Below, in pieces: positions 14,540-25,900 of a DNA stretch of 64,000 nucleotides. A model generated the notes under the pieces. The model worked only from the letters and a program-made list of their open reading frames with translations, made no database searches and was not told the DNA's origin. The stretch is from a virus: positions 1 to 64,000 of the IMG/VR virus record IMGVR_UViG_3300010885_058768, one strand, 5' to 3'. The translations under genes and the position numbers were made by a program. Numbering within the stretch: the stretch's first letter is position 1; every line of letters begins with the position of its first letter.

Positions 14540-15040
14540 ATGGAAGATAAGGCGAGAGTCGCGGCGCGAGGTCAGGCGCTCCCTCCCTCGGAGGCGAGCC
14601 TGCTCGCCGGTCTGCAACCGCGAGCCGTAAGGCAGCGCTGCGCGGACCTCTATAAGGCTGGGTGGACGCTTGACGCGATAGGCAACGCGCTCGTTCCGCC
14701 GCGTGGTCGCTCCACCGTTCGGTCGTGGGTCGCAAAGAGCACCTCAACACTCAAGGAGACACTTCCTCCTCTTCCTCTACCAACTGCCCGTCCGGCTCAT
14801 AAAAGTGCACCCACGACCCATCCAGGTATCCCCGAGGCCACGGTCTCCCGAATACGAGAACTGGCTCCGCTTGCCCGGCATTACCGTTCTAGAACGGCGT
14901 CCACCTCAACGGCGGCCCGCGCGAACACTGAGCTAACCGCTCTCTGTCTTAGTTTACACGCCAGCGGCGTGACCACCGCTGAACTAGCCCGTGCCGCGGG
15001 AGTGACGTACCGTGCAATGGCACGCCGTCTTGGAAGATAA
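14540..15040 (+). CDS. double helix-turn-helix protein, paralogue of the gene at 8841
   Basis: A 166-residue basic protein. The first HTH is at residues 42-65 (WTLDAIGNALVP, then STVRSWV), the second at 143-166 (GVTTAELARAAGVTYRAMAR). The linker contains IRELAPLARHYRSRT, matching LLELQPLAQQVRSNST in the terminase-linked gene at 8841. It starts without a ribosome site behind a -10 box. Base composition is much more GC-rich than its paralogue. It is either a small terminase-type packaging protein or a regulator of the head operon. Confidence 0.75.
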   Translation: MEDKARVAARGQALPPSEASLLAGLQPRAVRQRCADLYKAGWTLDAIGNALVPPRGRSTVRSWVAKSTSTLKETLPPLPLPTARPAHKSAPTTHPGIPEATVSRIRELAPLARHYRSRTASTSTAARANTELTALCLSLHASGVTTAELARAAGVTYRAMARRLGR

Positions 15041-15055
15041 AGGAGAAAATAAAGG

Positions 15056-15433
15056 GTGAGAATTCTACAGGACACCTTTCCAGCGCTGGTCTCAGTTGCT
15101 GGAAGTCCACCGCCCGCTGGGGAGACAATTCCTCCCGGCTCAAGAAAGTATCGCGCCAAGGTTGTTGACCGCGCGAGAGTTATCGTCACCGCGGACCGAG
15201 TTATCATTGCCGTTGACGGCACCAGCGACGAAGGTCCGCTTATCGTCTTTAGTCAGCCGTACTCTGCCGGGAACTTTGTCAAGGCAGGCAACGCGGATAA
15301 CGCGTCAACGGTTATCACCGACAACGGAGCGTACGTCTCCTTCTCGCGAGGACAGGACTGCGCCTGCGGCTCACGTCTTCGCGGCTGGAACCCGTTTAGA
15401 GCCATAAGCTCAAGCAGAGACCCACAGGTGTAG
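15056..15433 (+). CDS. conserved small head-region protein (CGSRLR type)
   Basis: A 125-residue protein with GTG start after AAGGAG. It is beta-rich in the middle (ARVIVTADRVIIAVDG, GPLIVFSQPY) and carries CACGSRLRGWNP near the C-terminus. I recognise this ending from small proteins encoded just before the portal in many actinophages; their role is not established. It lies 15 bases after the HTH gene and two bases before the next start. Confidence 0.78.
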   Translation: MRILQDTFPALVSVAGSPPPAGETIPPGSRKYRAKVVDRARVIVTADRVIIAVDGTSDEGPLIVFSQPYSAGNFVKAGNADNASTVITDNGAYVSFSRGQDCACGSRLRGWNPFRAISSSRDPQV

Positions 15434-15434
15434 A

Positions 15435-15725
15435 GTGCAGGACCTAGTAGAACTAATAGTCTTAGCCCTCGCTGTTTTTCGCGTGACCCGGCTCGTCACC
15501 ACGGACTATATAACTGAGCCAATTCGAAACTTTATCTGGAAACGCTTCCCGCCGGAGTCCACGAAAACAGGTTATCTATTCACCTGCGACTGGTGCACGT
15601 CAATCTGGGTTTCGTCACTGTTTGCGATTCCTTATACGATAGTTCCAACGGAGACCGTGGCGGTTTCGCTCATACCAGCGTTGTCTGCAGTCGCCTCCAT
15701 AATAGCCGCGCGAGTTGATAGATGA
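15435..15725 (+). CDS. DUF1360-like membrane protein
   Basis: A 96-residue protein with GTG start. A hydrophobic N-terminus (LVELIVLALAVFRVTRL) is followed by FTCDWCTSIWVSSLFAI and a last hydrophobic segment near residues 70-92. The RxTRL...D and CxWCxSxWV pattern matches the DUF1360 family of phage and prophage membrane proteins, of unknown function. It sits upstream of the portal. Confidence 0.78.
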   Translation: MQDLVELIVLALAVFRVTRLVTTDYITEPIRNFIWKRFPPESTKTGYLFTCDWCTSIWVSSLFAIPYTIVPTETVAVSLIPALSAVASIIAARVDR

Positions 15726-15764
15726 TGTCGACCGTTCCGCAATCTAAAGACGAGGAGTTAACCA

Positions 15765-17498
15765 TTGGGTGTATTTAGCCGAGAGCCACAGCCGCTTCGT
15801 GCAAGTGGCGCGACAGGCCGCATAGCTCCTCCGTCTATCCTGTCTACCACCTTTGGCAATGGATACCAAAGTCTTCCGTACTCAGCTCCTCGAGGTCTAA
15901 CTGCCGCTGCCGCGCAGATAAGACTAAACGATAAGGGAGAGGCCGAGCAGTTCAAGGCTCGTCGCGCAACCGCGGTATCCGCCTGGCAAAACGAGGCGTG
16001 GGAATACTACGACGCAATCGGTGAAATCAAGTACGCCTTTAATCTAGTTTCCTCCGTCGTAAGCCGCATTCGTCTATACGTGGCCGTTGTCGAAAACCCG
16101 GCCCAGACTCCAGTTGCAGTTAGAAGTGCCGCCAGCGTTGACGGTCGACTAGCCGGAGCCGCCGAGCGCGCGCTTGACCGTCTGAACTCAGCGTATGGAG
16201 GACAGGCAGGTCTTCTCAGAGACGCGGCACTAAACCTGTCCGTCACTGGAGAGTGCTATCTTGTTCAAATTCCAGAGCGCCTAGGTTCCGGTATCCCTGA
16301 GAGCTGGGACATCCGCTCAACCGACGAGCTCCTAATCGACTCAAGAGGAAACTACGCGATCGCGCCAAGACGCGACCTCACCGTAGCTACCGGAGGCGGA
16401 GATAAGAAGGGGATTATCCAGCTGCCGACCAACGCATTTGTTGGCAGAATCTGGCGTGCACATCCGCGCTACTCAGAGGAGGCCGACAGTTCTCTACGCG
16501 GTCTGCTAGACATGTGTGCCGAACTACTACTTCTAAACCGCACCTTCCGTGCAACGGCGCGTTCCCGTCTGAACGCTGGTGCGCTCTATCTCCCAGACGG
16601 CCTAAGCGTCGCGGCTGGACCAGACCCTAACTATCCTTACGATGACCCGGACGGTCTGACCGACGCTCCGACTCCTGAGGAGATGCAGGACGAGTTCGAG
16701 GACCAACTTGTTGACGCGATGACCACTCCTATTAGAGATGAAGATTCTGCCTCAGCGGTTGTTCCACTTATTATTCGTGGTCCTGCGGAACTTGGCGACA
16801 AGATTAAGCAGTTTAAATTTGAACGCTCATTTGACCCGGCGTTGGCAGAGCGCTCAGACCGCGTTCTTGAGAGAATCCTTCAGGGACTAGACGTTCCAAA
16901 GGACGTGGTCACTGGACTTGCCAACGTAAAGTATTCAAACGCGCTGCAGATTGATGAGGCACTTTACAAGGCACACATCGAACCGATGATGCTGCTTATC
17001 GCGGATGCCATTACCGTTGTCTATCTTCGTCCTTATCTTATTGCAAATGGATTTGACGCGGTTGACGTCAATAGACTGGTTATCTGGTATGACCCGTCTC
17101 TAGTCGCAACCCGCAACGACCGCGCGATGGACGCGGACGCAGGATTCGACCGCATGGCAGTTTCATTCGAAACATGGAGACGCGCGCACGGATTCTCAGA
17201 CGCAGACGCTCCAAGTCCAACTGAGCTTGGTCTACGTCTACTTGTCGAGAAGGGCGCGATTACTCCTGAGCTAAGCGAGGCCCTGCTGAACGCGGTCGCA
17301 CCTGACATCATGAAGGCTGCCCGTGATGCCTCACAGGCAACGAGCGTTGCGCCAATTCCAGACATGGTAAACCAGATGCTTAGCGGACAGGCTCCAGCAG
17401 CACCAGCAGCTCCAGCAGCAGAGCCAATCGCGCCAGCAGACGCAGCGCCGCCTCCACCCGAGGAAGCTCCACCAGGATTAGCAGAACCAATAGTATAG
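15765..17498 (+). CDS. portal protein
   Basis: A 577-residue protein with TTG start behind GAGGAG. Size, position (first large head gene) and segments such as WEYYDAIGEIKYAFNLVSSV and ERILQGLDVPKDVVTGLANV, typical of siphovirus portals, support the call. Twelve copies would form the ring at the capsid vertex through which DNA passes. The C-terminus is an Ala/Pro-rich tail (APAAPAAPAAEP). The portal is 5 kb from terL, separated by the leftward gene block. Confidence 0.9.
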   Translation: MGVFSREPQPLRASGATGRIAPPSILSTTFGNGYQSLPYSAPRGLTAAAAQIRLNDKGEAEQFKARRATAVSAWQNEAWEYYDAIGEIKYAFNLVSSVVSRIRLYVAVVENPAQTPVAVRSAASVDGRLAGAAERALDRLNSAYGGQAGLLRDAALNLSVTGECYLVQIPERLGSGIPESWDIRSTDELLIDSRGNYAIAPRRDLTVATGGGDKKGIIQLPTNAFVGRIWRAHPRYSEEADSSLRGLLDMCAELLLLNRTFRATARSRLNAGALYLPDGLSVAAGPDPNYPYDDPDGLTDAPTPEEMQDEFEDQLVDAMTTPIRDEDSASAVVPLIIRGPAELGDKIKQFKFERSFDPALAERSDRVLERILQGLDVPKDVVTGLANVKYSNALQIDEALYKAHIEPMMLLIADAITVVYLRPYLIANGFDAVDVNRLVIWYDPSLVATRNDRAMDADAGFDRMAVSFETWRRAHGFSDADAPSPTELGLRLLVEKGAITPELSEALLNAVAPDIMKAARDASQATSVAPIPDMVNQMLSGQAPAAPAAPAAEPIAPADAAPPPPEEAPPGLAEPIV

Positions 17499-17512
17499 GA
17501 AAAGGAACATAA

Positions 17513-19924
17513 ATGCTTGACATTCTCCCGGACGACCCGCTGGGTAGGGAAGAGCTTGCCGACGCGCTAGCCGAGACCTTATCTAACGTAGTTGTCTTTC
17601 AATACATGGCTCACGGTTTCCACTGGAACGTAAAGGGTCCGCACTTTGCTCAGTTCCACGAGTTCTTTGGAGAAATCTACGAGGACGCTCAAGGTTCAGA
17701 GGACGACCTAGCCGAAAACATTAGAAGAATCGGATACGACGCTCCGTCTGCGTTGCCACAGTTCATGGCACTATCAAACGTTCAATACGTTGAGTGTTCA
17801 AGTGACCCGCTAGAGATGAGCCAGGTTCTACTGGAGGCCAACTCAGTTGTAATCGACTCGCTAAATGGTACGTTCACAATCGCCAACGCGATAAATGAAC
17901 AAGGAGTTGCAAACCTAATCGCCGAGCGCATCGACATGCACAAGAAATGGCAGTGGCAGCTAATCTCTACGCTAGGTCTTGACGAAAAGTCAATGGGAAA
18001 ATCTAAGGCTGAATCTCCTTTAGAAGTATCGGACCACGATTACTCGTTGTTCGAAACGGACGTTCAGCCAGAAGAAGTTTTTGTTCCAACAACGGCTGCG
18101 GTTGGAAAAATAGTCTCAGAGGAGCAGGACCTAGCACAGGCTCTTCTTGACATCGCAAATAAGTATGGAAAGTTTAACGAAGACGATACCGGTATCTGGG
18201 CTGGGTACACTCCAGCGGCAGAAAACGAAGTTGCAGCCATTGGCGTCAAGTGCAGCAACTGCGTTCTTTATCGTGGCGGCTCAGAATGTGCAATCATCTC
18301 TGCTGAAGTAGAGCCTGAAGGCAAGTGCCGCTTTGCGGTAATTCCAGATGGCGTAGTTAGTTTAGACGAAAATCCTATAGAGAAGATGTTTTCTAAGCCA
18401 CCTTACCTAGCTCAGGACGAGCTAAAGCAAAAGGTAGAAGACCTAGACGACTACGAGGAAGAATACCTAAACATCTCTGATTTGATTCCAACTCAGACTC
18501 ATCTAGACCCAAGTAAGTTTAAGGACGCTCGCTCAATCACGAAGCCGGTAATCGTTTACGAAGACGCCGACGGATATAAGTTAGTTGACGGACATCATAG
18601 ATGCGCTTCTAAGGCCATCGCAGGTGAAACTAAGATTATGGCAAGGGTCTACAGAGGTTTAGTAGCGGCAGCTTCATTGTTTACCGCGATACCAATAAGT
18701 CCTGACGACATAGAGCTTTCAGCCGATGGCCCTTGCTGGGACGGCTATGAGCAAATCGGCATGAAGATGAAGAACGGCAAGAAGGTTCCTAACTGCGTTC
18801 CGATAAACGCCGCCGCGACTGAGTTCGCTGCAACTGAAGATTCCTGTCCACCTGCCACTAGAGACATCGTTCTAAACGTCACCAACAGACAGAACGCCAT
18901 CGACAACGTTGGCTACGGACCACTAAACCCACTCGAGCCAAACGACGAGTTCTGGCAGGAGAAGGCAGACCGCTGGAAGACAACCCCAGAAGAGTCAAAG
19001 AAAAGCATTTGCGGAAACTGTGTATTCTTCGTGAGAACACCGAGCATGCTTAATTGCATTGAAGGCGGACTTGCCGAGGGTGGCTCAGGAGAACAAAACG
19101 CCTGGGACGCAATCGACAAAGCAGAGCTAGGCTACTGCGAAGCGCTTGACTTCAAGTGCGCTGCGTCTAGAACATGCAACGCGTGGGCAGCTGGTGGACC
19201 AATCACCGAGGAAAAGAGCTCTACTGAGACGTCAGACGACACCGTCAGCTACTCACCTGCCGACGCTCGCAACGCAGTCTACGCGTCTGGTTCTAAGCCT
19301 GCGCCAAAGAAGGACCGCATAAAAGGTTCTAAGAAAAACGCCCCAGGCTCTGCTAAGAACAAGAAAAAGGTAATAACCTTTTCAAAGGAAGTAGAGGCCT
19401 CTCTTCGCAAGAAGGTCACAGACCACAACGCTAAAGCGAAGACCGAGGGTCGTCAGGCAACATTGCCAATGCTAAAGGCCGTTTACCGCCGAGGAGCCGG
19501 AGCGTACTCAAGTTCTCATAGACCAAACATCTCTCGCGCAGCCTGGGCAATGGCAAGAGTAAACGCTTTCCTACACCTGCTCAAGACAGGTAAGCCTGCT
19601 AGCGTGAAGTACACCCAAGACAACGATCTACTTCCAGCTAAGCATCCAAAAGCTCCAGGCGCGATTACCGCAAGTATTTTTAGCGAGCTTGCCGTTGAGC
19701 TTAAGGAAGAAAATGAATACGCGTCTCCAGAACATGCTATATTTGCACTAGCAGAGTTCTCGGGAATGGGTTACGAGATTATTCCTGCACTTCGCGCAAG
19801 CTGGGCAAGAGCTGTTAAAAACGACGAAACACCTTACAAACGAGCAATGAACCTTGCCACAAAGTTGTACAATAGTAATGACGCTGACCTGCTACCAGCA
19901 GATAAGAAAGGCACCTTAGAGTGA
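17513..19924 (+). CDS. Dps-like ferritin domain fused to Cys-cluster and ParB-like domains
   Basis: An 803-residue multidomain protein. Residues 1-160 are Dps-like: His37, His49, Asp64 and Glu68 have exactly the H-x11-H-x14-D-x3-E spacing of the Dps ferroxidase centre. Cys clusters follow (CSNCVLY near 245, CGNCVFF near 500) resembling small Fe-S binding modules. Residues about 320-385 with KLVDGHHR look ParB/sulfiredoxin-like. Then come PCWDGYEQIGMKMKNGKK and, near residue 655, the phage domain VYRRGAGAYSSSHRP. Its place after the portal suggests a virion or prohead component. Confidence 0.85.
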   Translation: MLDILPDDPLGREELADALAETLSNVVVFQYMAHGFHWNVKGPHFAQFHEFFGEIYEDAQGSEDDLAENIRRIGYDAPSALPQFMALSNVQYVECSSDPLEMSQVLLEANSVVIDSLNGTFTIANAINEQGVANLIAERIDMHKKWQWQLISTLGLDEKSMGKSKAESPLEVSDHDYSLFETDVQPEEVFVPTTAAVGKIVSEEQDLAQALLDIANKYGKFNEDDTGIWAGYTPAAENEVAAIGVKCSNCVLYRGGSECAIISAEVEPEGKCRFAVIPDGVVSLDENPIEKMFSKPPYLAQDELKQKVEDLDDYEEEYLNISDLIPTQTHLDPSKFKDARSITKPVIVYEDADGYKLVDGHHRCASKAIAGETKIMARVYRGLVAAASLFTAIPISPDDIELSADGPCWDGYEQIGMKMKNGKKVPNCVPINAAATEFAATEDSCPPATRDIVLNVTNRQNAIDNVGYGPLNPLEPNDEFWQEKADRWKTTPEESKKSICGNCVFFVRTPSMLNCIEGGLAEGGSGEQNAWDAIDKAELGYCEALDFKCAASRTCNAWAAGGPITEEKSSTETSDDTVSYSPADARNAVYASGSKPAPKKDRIKGSKKNAPGSAKNKKKVITFSKEVEASLRKKVTDHNAKAKTEGRQATLPMLKAVYRRGAGAYSSSHRPNISRAAWAMARVNAFLHLLKTGKPASVKYTQDNDLLPAKHPKAPGAITASIFSELAVELKEENEYASPEHAIFALAEFSGMGYEIIPALRASWARAVKNDETPYKRAMNLATKLYNSNDADLLPADKKGTLE

Positions 19925-22900
19925 GCATCCAAAACATAGTCCTACCTCTGTCTCTTCGACTTCGCATTGCCGAAATCGTATCCGAAAAGAACAACTCGGT
20001 ACTTGCGGCTCGTCAGGTTCCGTTGACCGCTGCCTACGTGGTTGCCAGACGTGCAATCGCCCTGACGGCAAGCCTCGACCCTTCAGTTGAAGGCTACGTG
20101 GCAATCAAGGCAGTCACCGCCTTTACCACGCTTGCGATCGACGGTAGGACGTCCCTTACCGCAAGCAGCGGGTTAGACATCTACCGCGACGTGCTTCCAA
20201 TTGGTCACCCTGAGTTTTCAAACGCGGCCGTCTTGCCAATTAAGACGCTTAGAGCTGCCCGCGCAGAATGGCTAGCCGCAGACCCACGAATCGCCGACGA
20301 GTACCGTCCGCTAGTTGCCTCTGCGTTTGGAGCGACTCCTGGCTCGCTTGAACAGCGCCACGCCCGTGCGCGTTTAGACCGCGTCGACTCTCACAGCGTG
20401 CCGCTCGACATCGTACTTGCTCCACTAATTGCCGCTGCTAGAAAAATTGACATCGCAGCTCTAAAGGCTCGTGTTGCTGACCAGCTCCGCGACCCACACA
20501 CTGGACAGTGGATTGAGGAAGGCCACTTTGCGATGTTTGACCTAAAGGGTCCTAGCGGAAAGATTCGCAAGGTGTTCGGTCAACTTGTTGGTGGTAACGA
20601 CATGCTCGGCTACGGTGAGATTCACGTGACCGATGACCCAGACCTCGGCACCGGTGTAGTCAAGGTAAACAAGGCTAACATTACAGCTGTAGGCGGTATG
20701 CTTACAGACGAAAACCTAGAAAAAGCAGGCGTTGACCCACAGGGCAAGCAGAGAGTTTACCTAAACACTGATGCACAGAGTCTAAACGACCTAGCTAAGA
20801 CCATGGACGTCGCGCCTAGTGACTGGACCTGGGATGCAAACGAAGACAACTCAAACGGCAGCAAGGGAGCGTTTATCTCTGCCGACGGTTTCAAGGCCGT
20901 TCCTGTTGGCGAAGGCGGACAGAACGCCAAGACCTTCGACATCTTTGACGCAGATGACAAGCCGATTGAAACTCTGCAGGGTGAAGGTTGGGGAAACATC
21001 CAGGGCGGTCTACAAAAGATTCGCCAGGACATGGCAAAGAAGGTGGACGCAGGTAAGCCTGCAACCGAGAGCACCGGTACCGCGCAGATGATTCCTGCTG
21101 GAAAGCTCCAGGCTGGAGACAAGGTTGACGTGGCAGGCAAAGAGAACACCGTTGTCTCAGTTAGCAAGCCGTATAAATACAAGGTAAAGCCTACTGACCT
21201 AAAGCAGACCAAGTCTGGCTATAGAAACGTGGTAGACGTCACCCTTGAAGACGAGAACGGCGAGCGCGTCACTAAGCGCTGGAACCCTGCGACTGAAATC
21301 CAGGCTATTCGTCCAGAAGGCAAGGAAGAAGCTCCAGCAGTCGAAGGAGAAGTAGAACACGGTCTATCCGATACTTGGACCAGCGTAATGAACGGCGCGT
21401 TAGGCAAGCGCGAGCAGCAGCTGCGCGACCTTGAAAAGTCATTCCCGCCAGACGCCGCGGCAACCGCTGAAATGAACGAGTTAGCAGCGGCTAGAGCAAG
21501 AATCAAATCAGGAGTGGTCACCGAGGCAGACCTTGAAAAGGTCAAAGAACTTCTCAGTCAGGAGGACGGCGCCGATAGCCTGTTTACAAAGCCAGGTTCA
21601 ACGATATCCCAAATCGACAAGCTTCTAAAATACAAGTTTGGTAAAGACGGTGCTCCTAGGAGCATGAGCCAAGAGTCCGATGACGCCGGTAAAACTCCTA
21701 TCGAACCTGGCCAGAAGGTTAAGGGAGGCGTTTCTGACCTTCTCGACGACTACGATAAAGAATTACAGAAGAGCGGCTTCGACGTAGGAATGCGCGACGG
21801 CACCTGGACATCAGCAGATGGCCGTTTGGAACTCTCTTACGAGGATGACGCATGGAACGTCAAGTTCGATGGAGAACTAGCGGCTAAGGTCACCATATGG
21901 GAAGAAGACGAGAACGGTAAGTATTACGAACCCGACGACGACAGCATCTATGAGTCAATTTTCGACAGTCTTTATGGCGAACTAACAAAGGACTTTACCA
22001 AGGAAGACTACGTCGACGACATGGTCAGCAGCGGCCAAAGATCGATCCAAGAAATAAAGGACCTTGGAAAACTTCCTGACGAATCTGATGAAGACTTTGG
22101 TGCAAGAATCAAGAAACTAGAAGACGGCCTATCATCTTTAGAAAGCTACATACGCTCAGATGACTTTAAGTACCTTCCAGATTCAATGAGAACAGAAGCC
22201 TATGGCACCTACACTCCGGGTACCAAAGCCTCTCCTATGGAACAAAAGCTAAACTCGCTATTAGAGTCTGCAAGACACGCTGGTTATAAGTCTCGTGAAC
22301 TGTATTTGAAAGATCTCTTCGCTAAGAAGAAGGCCGAAATAGACGAAGCTAGTAAAGCTACAGGACCTTCACCTGATGCTGCCGCTGAAGGCAAGGTGAA
22401 GGCCAAGAACAAGGCCGAGGCAAAAGGCAAGATGGCCGAGCCTGCCACGGACGCGCAAAAAAACTACGTAAAGGCAATGCTGAAGAACCCAGCAGTTCCA
22501 GACGATGTTCGCTCTAGAATTCAGGCTGACCTCGATGAGCAAGGCGACGCGATAAACAAGAACGACATCGGTCTTCACATCGCTGAGCTAAAGAACTACC
22601 CGAGCAAGAGTCTGCCGACAGACAAGATGTATAACTCGATACAGCGTGAGCTCTACGCCCGCGGAGCCTCTCCTGAAGAAGTCGATAAGATTCTTGCTGA
22701 CCTGCCTAACATGGACAAGAAGCAGGCCTCAGACCTAATCGGTTCGCTGAAGGAGAAACCAGACCTTGCCGGCGAAGAGGCAACTAAAAACGGATTTGAA
22801 GAAACCACCAATGAGTCTGATAAGTACGATGGTCAGCGCCGCTGGACGAAGGTTGAAGCAGGTAAGCGAACTACAGTTCTGCTAAACGGTGATGGCTGGA

Positions 22901-25900
22901 GAGTTAATCACCAAAGCAACGTAGACCCAGCAACTGGAACCTGGAACGACTCGCAAATGCAGTCGATAGACCACGACTCAGAAAAGAGTTCCAGCGCCGA
23001 CGACGTGTTTAAGAACGCGGCTGACACCCACGAAACTCTCGGAGCCAAGGAAGAGCTTCCAATCGACGAGAGTGCTGTTGCCGCTGACGTAGCCGCAGAA
23101 GTTAAGGAGCTTAGCGACAAGCAAAAAGAGCCTGCCACCGATAAGCAGCGCGCGTTTGTTGATAGTCTTCTTGCCAACCCAAAGGTTCCAGCCGACGTAA
23201 AGAGTGACATCGAGTCTAAACTTGCCGCAAAGCCAGACATGAACAAGGCAGAGATTGGCGAGATTATTGGTGCCCTAAAGAAGCTCCCTGGCTCAGACGC
23301 ACCTACCAGTAAGATGCTCAACTCAGTAAAGCGCGAGCTCATCGCACGTGGCGTTCCAGTCAACGAGGCGAATGAGACTAGAGCTAACCTAGACGGCATG
23401 AGCAAGAGCGAGGTCTCAGACCTAATCAGCAAGCTAAAGAGTAAGGACGATGCCGCAGGAGCTCAAGCAGCGGCTAACGGCTTTGTTGAGGCCACCACTC
23501 CAGAGGACCAGGCAGGCGGAGTTCGCAGGTTCAACCTACTTGGAAGTGACGATGAGCTTCTAGCTGCACTTACGCTAGACGGCGAAGGCTTCACCGTGAA
23601 CCGCAAGGATGAGAACGGCGAGGACGACGAGTTGTTCCTTGGTCGCAACCTAGGTAGCTTTGAGAGAATCGCAAACGCGGCTAAGGCTGCGCAGGACCTA
23701 AAGAACACAGACGTCACTAAGACTCCTGGATTCGACAGTGAGTCAGACAGAGAAAAGAAGATTGCTACGGCTACGTACAACAGACCTGGAGACAGTGGCA
23801 CCTGGATGGAGGGCAAGACTCCAGATGGACAGCGCGGTTGGTCGTACTACGATGCCGATGGAAATGTTACTGAGGTAACTGAAAATCCCGATGGCTCATT
23901 TACTAGACGCAGCAGCGACGCCCCTGAGCCTGTCACCTTTGATAGCGTAGACGAGGCGTTCTCGCTTGACAGTAAGCCAAGCGACACTGGCAGTAAGATG
24001 TCAGACTTCCAGGACGACTTTGACGACATAATCGAGGCGGTTCAAGGACTAGACTTGTCAGGAGACGATGAGTCAAGCGACGACACTCCTGCGTCAGACC
24101 TAAAGAACTACGTGTCTAATCAAGTTACGCAAGCGGAAGAGCTCATCAAGAAAGGTGACCTTCTCTCCGCGCAGGCCTCGCTGGCCCTTGCCGCGGCTGA
24201 CGCAAACGATTCAGACGTCCCTGGAGCAGATGAGCTAGGAGACGCGCTGAACAACGCAGCTAAGTCGATAGCTGACATTAGAGAAGCGCAAAAGGCACTT
24301 GGCCAAGGTAGTGGCGGCGGAGATGAGCCTCCAAGCACTAACGCTCCTTCGTCTGCAGGCGACGACGACTTTGAAAACAACGTACGTGACGTCTCTGGCG
24401 ACATCATGAGCATAGGCGAGGAACTAGACAAGAACCTCAAGAGCTCTGCGATAAACGCCATAGAAGAGCGCGAGGTTGCAGACGGTAGAACTATTCTAAA
24501 GAACGCAGAAGACTCAATGGGTCAGGCGCAGGAGGCACTTGCCGCTGGAGACACTGAGACTGCAAGAAAGCTTATCGACCAGGCAGCTAGTCAACTAGCC
24601 GACGCGTCAGACGTCTTCGAAAACATCTTGGACCAGTCCGATGAAGGCAAGGCGGTAAGAAAGCTTGGAAAGAGTGCCGGTGACCTCGCTCTTAAGATAA
24701 GAGAAACTCTTCTTGATGGACAACCGCGAGGCGGAGGATCTGCCGGTGACAGAATCTTTGGCAAGGCTGGAATCTCCGATGACAGAATCATGCAGGCCAT
24801 GGAGGACGTTGACGACTGGGTGGCATCCGAGAAAGGCAACGAGGTTTCTGGATGGGATAACAAGGTAGGCAACCTAGACCAGATGATTTCTAGTTTCAAC
24901 GACGAGCCAGAGGCGCGCATGCAGAAGACCGCAGAGGCTCTGTACGAGCTAGGTCGTGAACTTGAAGACAATGGCTACAAGGATTCTGCGAACACCTTGT
25001 TCGACATGTCCAAGGCACTTTCAGACGAGTTCTACGGTGACTCTGACGAAGACGAAGACGAGACCTCCACTTCAGGCACTGCAGAGTACGCGCCGGCGAC
25101 AGACTGGACTCCTGCTGAGAACGGGTTTAACTTTACTGGCGGAGATGAGCCGGGAGAGGTCTCAGCAGCCTTAGCTAAAAAGAAGAAAAAGGTAGAAGAC
25201 CTTATCGCAGATGGCGACTACGGAGGCGCGCTAGACGAGCTCTTCGACGGAGCGGCGAGCATTCCAATGAGCCGCGCCATGGAAGACGACCTCTCTGGAT
25301 CGTACGACGGCATTCAAGATGGAGACGTCTTCTACCAAAACGCCGATACCATAGTCTATAAAACCAAGGATGGTCGCTGGAGAGTCTACTCTAAAGACGA
25401 GACGGACGGGTTTATCGACACCGGAGAGCCTGCCACTGACCAACTAGCCGACGAGCTTCTTAAGGAGATGATGGCGCCAAAGAGTGATTGGACACAGGCA
25501 AGATTCTATGACCCTCGCCTAAATGACTTGTTCCACGCCAACAACGCGCCTGGCCCGAGCGGAAACCCAGCTAACCACACGAGTACTCCTAACTACAAGA
25601 TTAGCTTCGACGGTCTTCGCATGCCAGACGACTGGGCAGGTGACCTTGGTCTTCCTGAAAAGGGCGAGGAAGAAGAACCTTACTCTGACGGTGAACTAAT
25701 CGACACCTGGCTAAAAAATAACGGTCTAGATGAGCTTGGCGTAAAGTGGGACCCAAGCTCAACAGAGACTACGTTTGGCGGAGCAAACGTCAACTTTGAG
25801 ATTCCTGAAGGTGCCAAGGACAAGTTTGGCGAGGCCTACTATGGAGAAGGTGCCACCTGGAAGGACCTCGAAGACGACGAGATTCCAGAGGCCATCGAAG

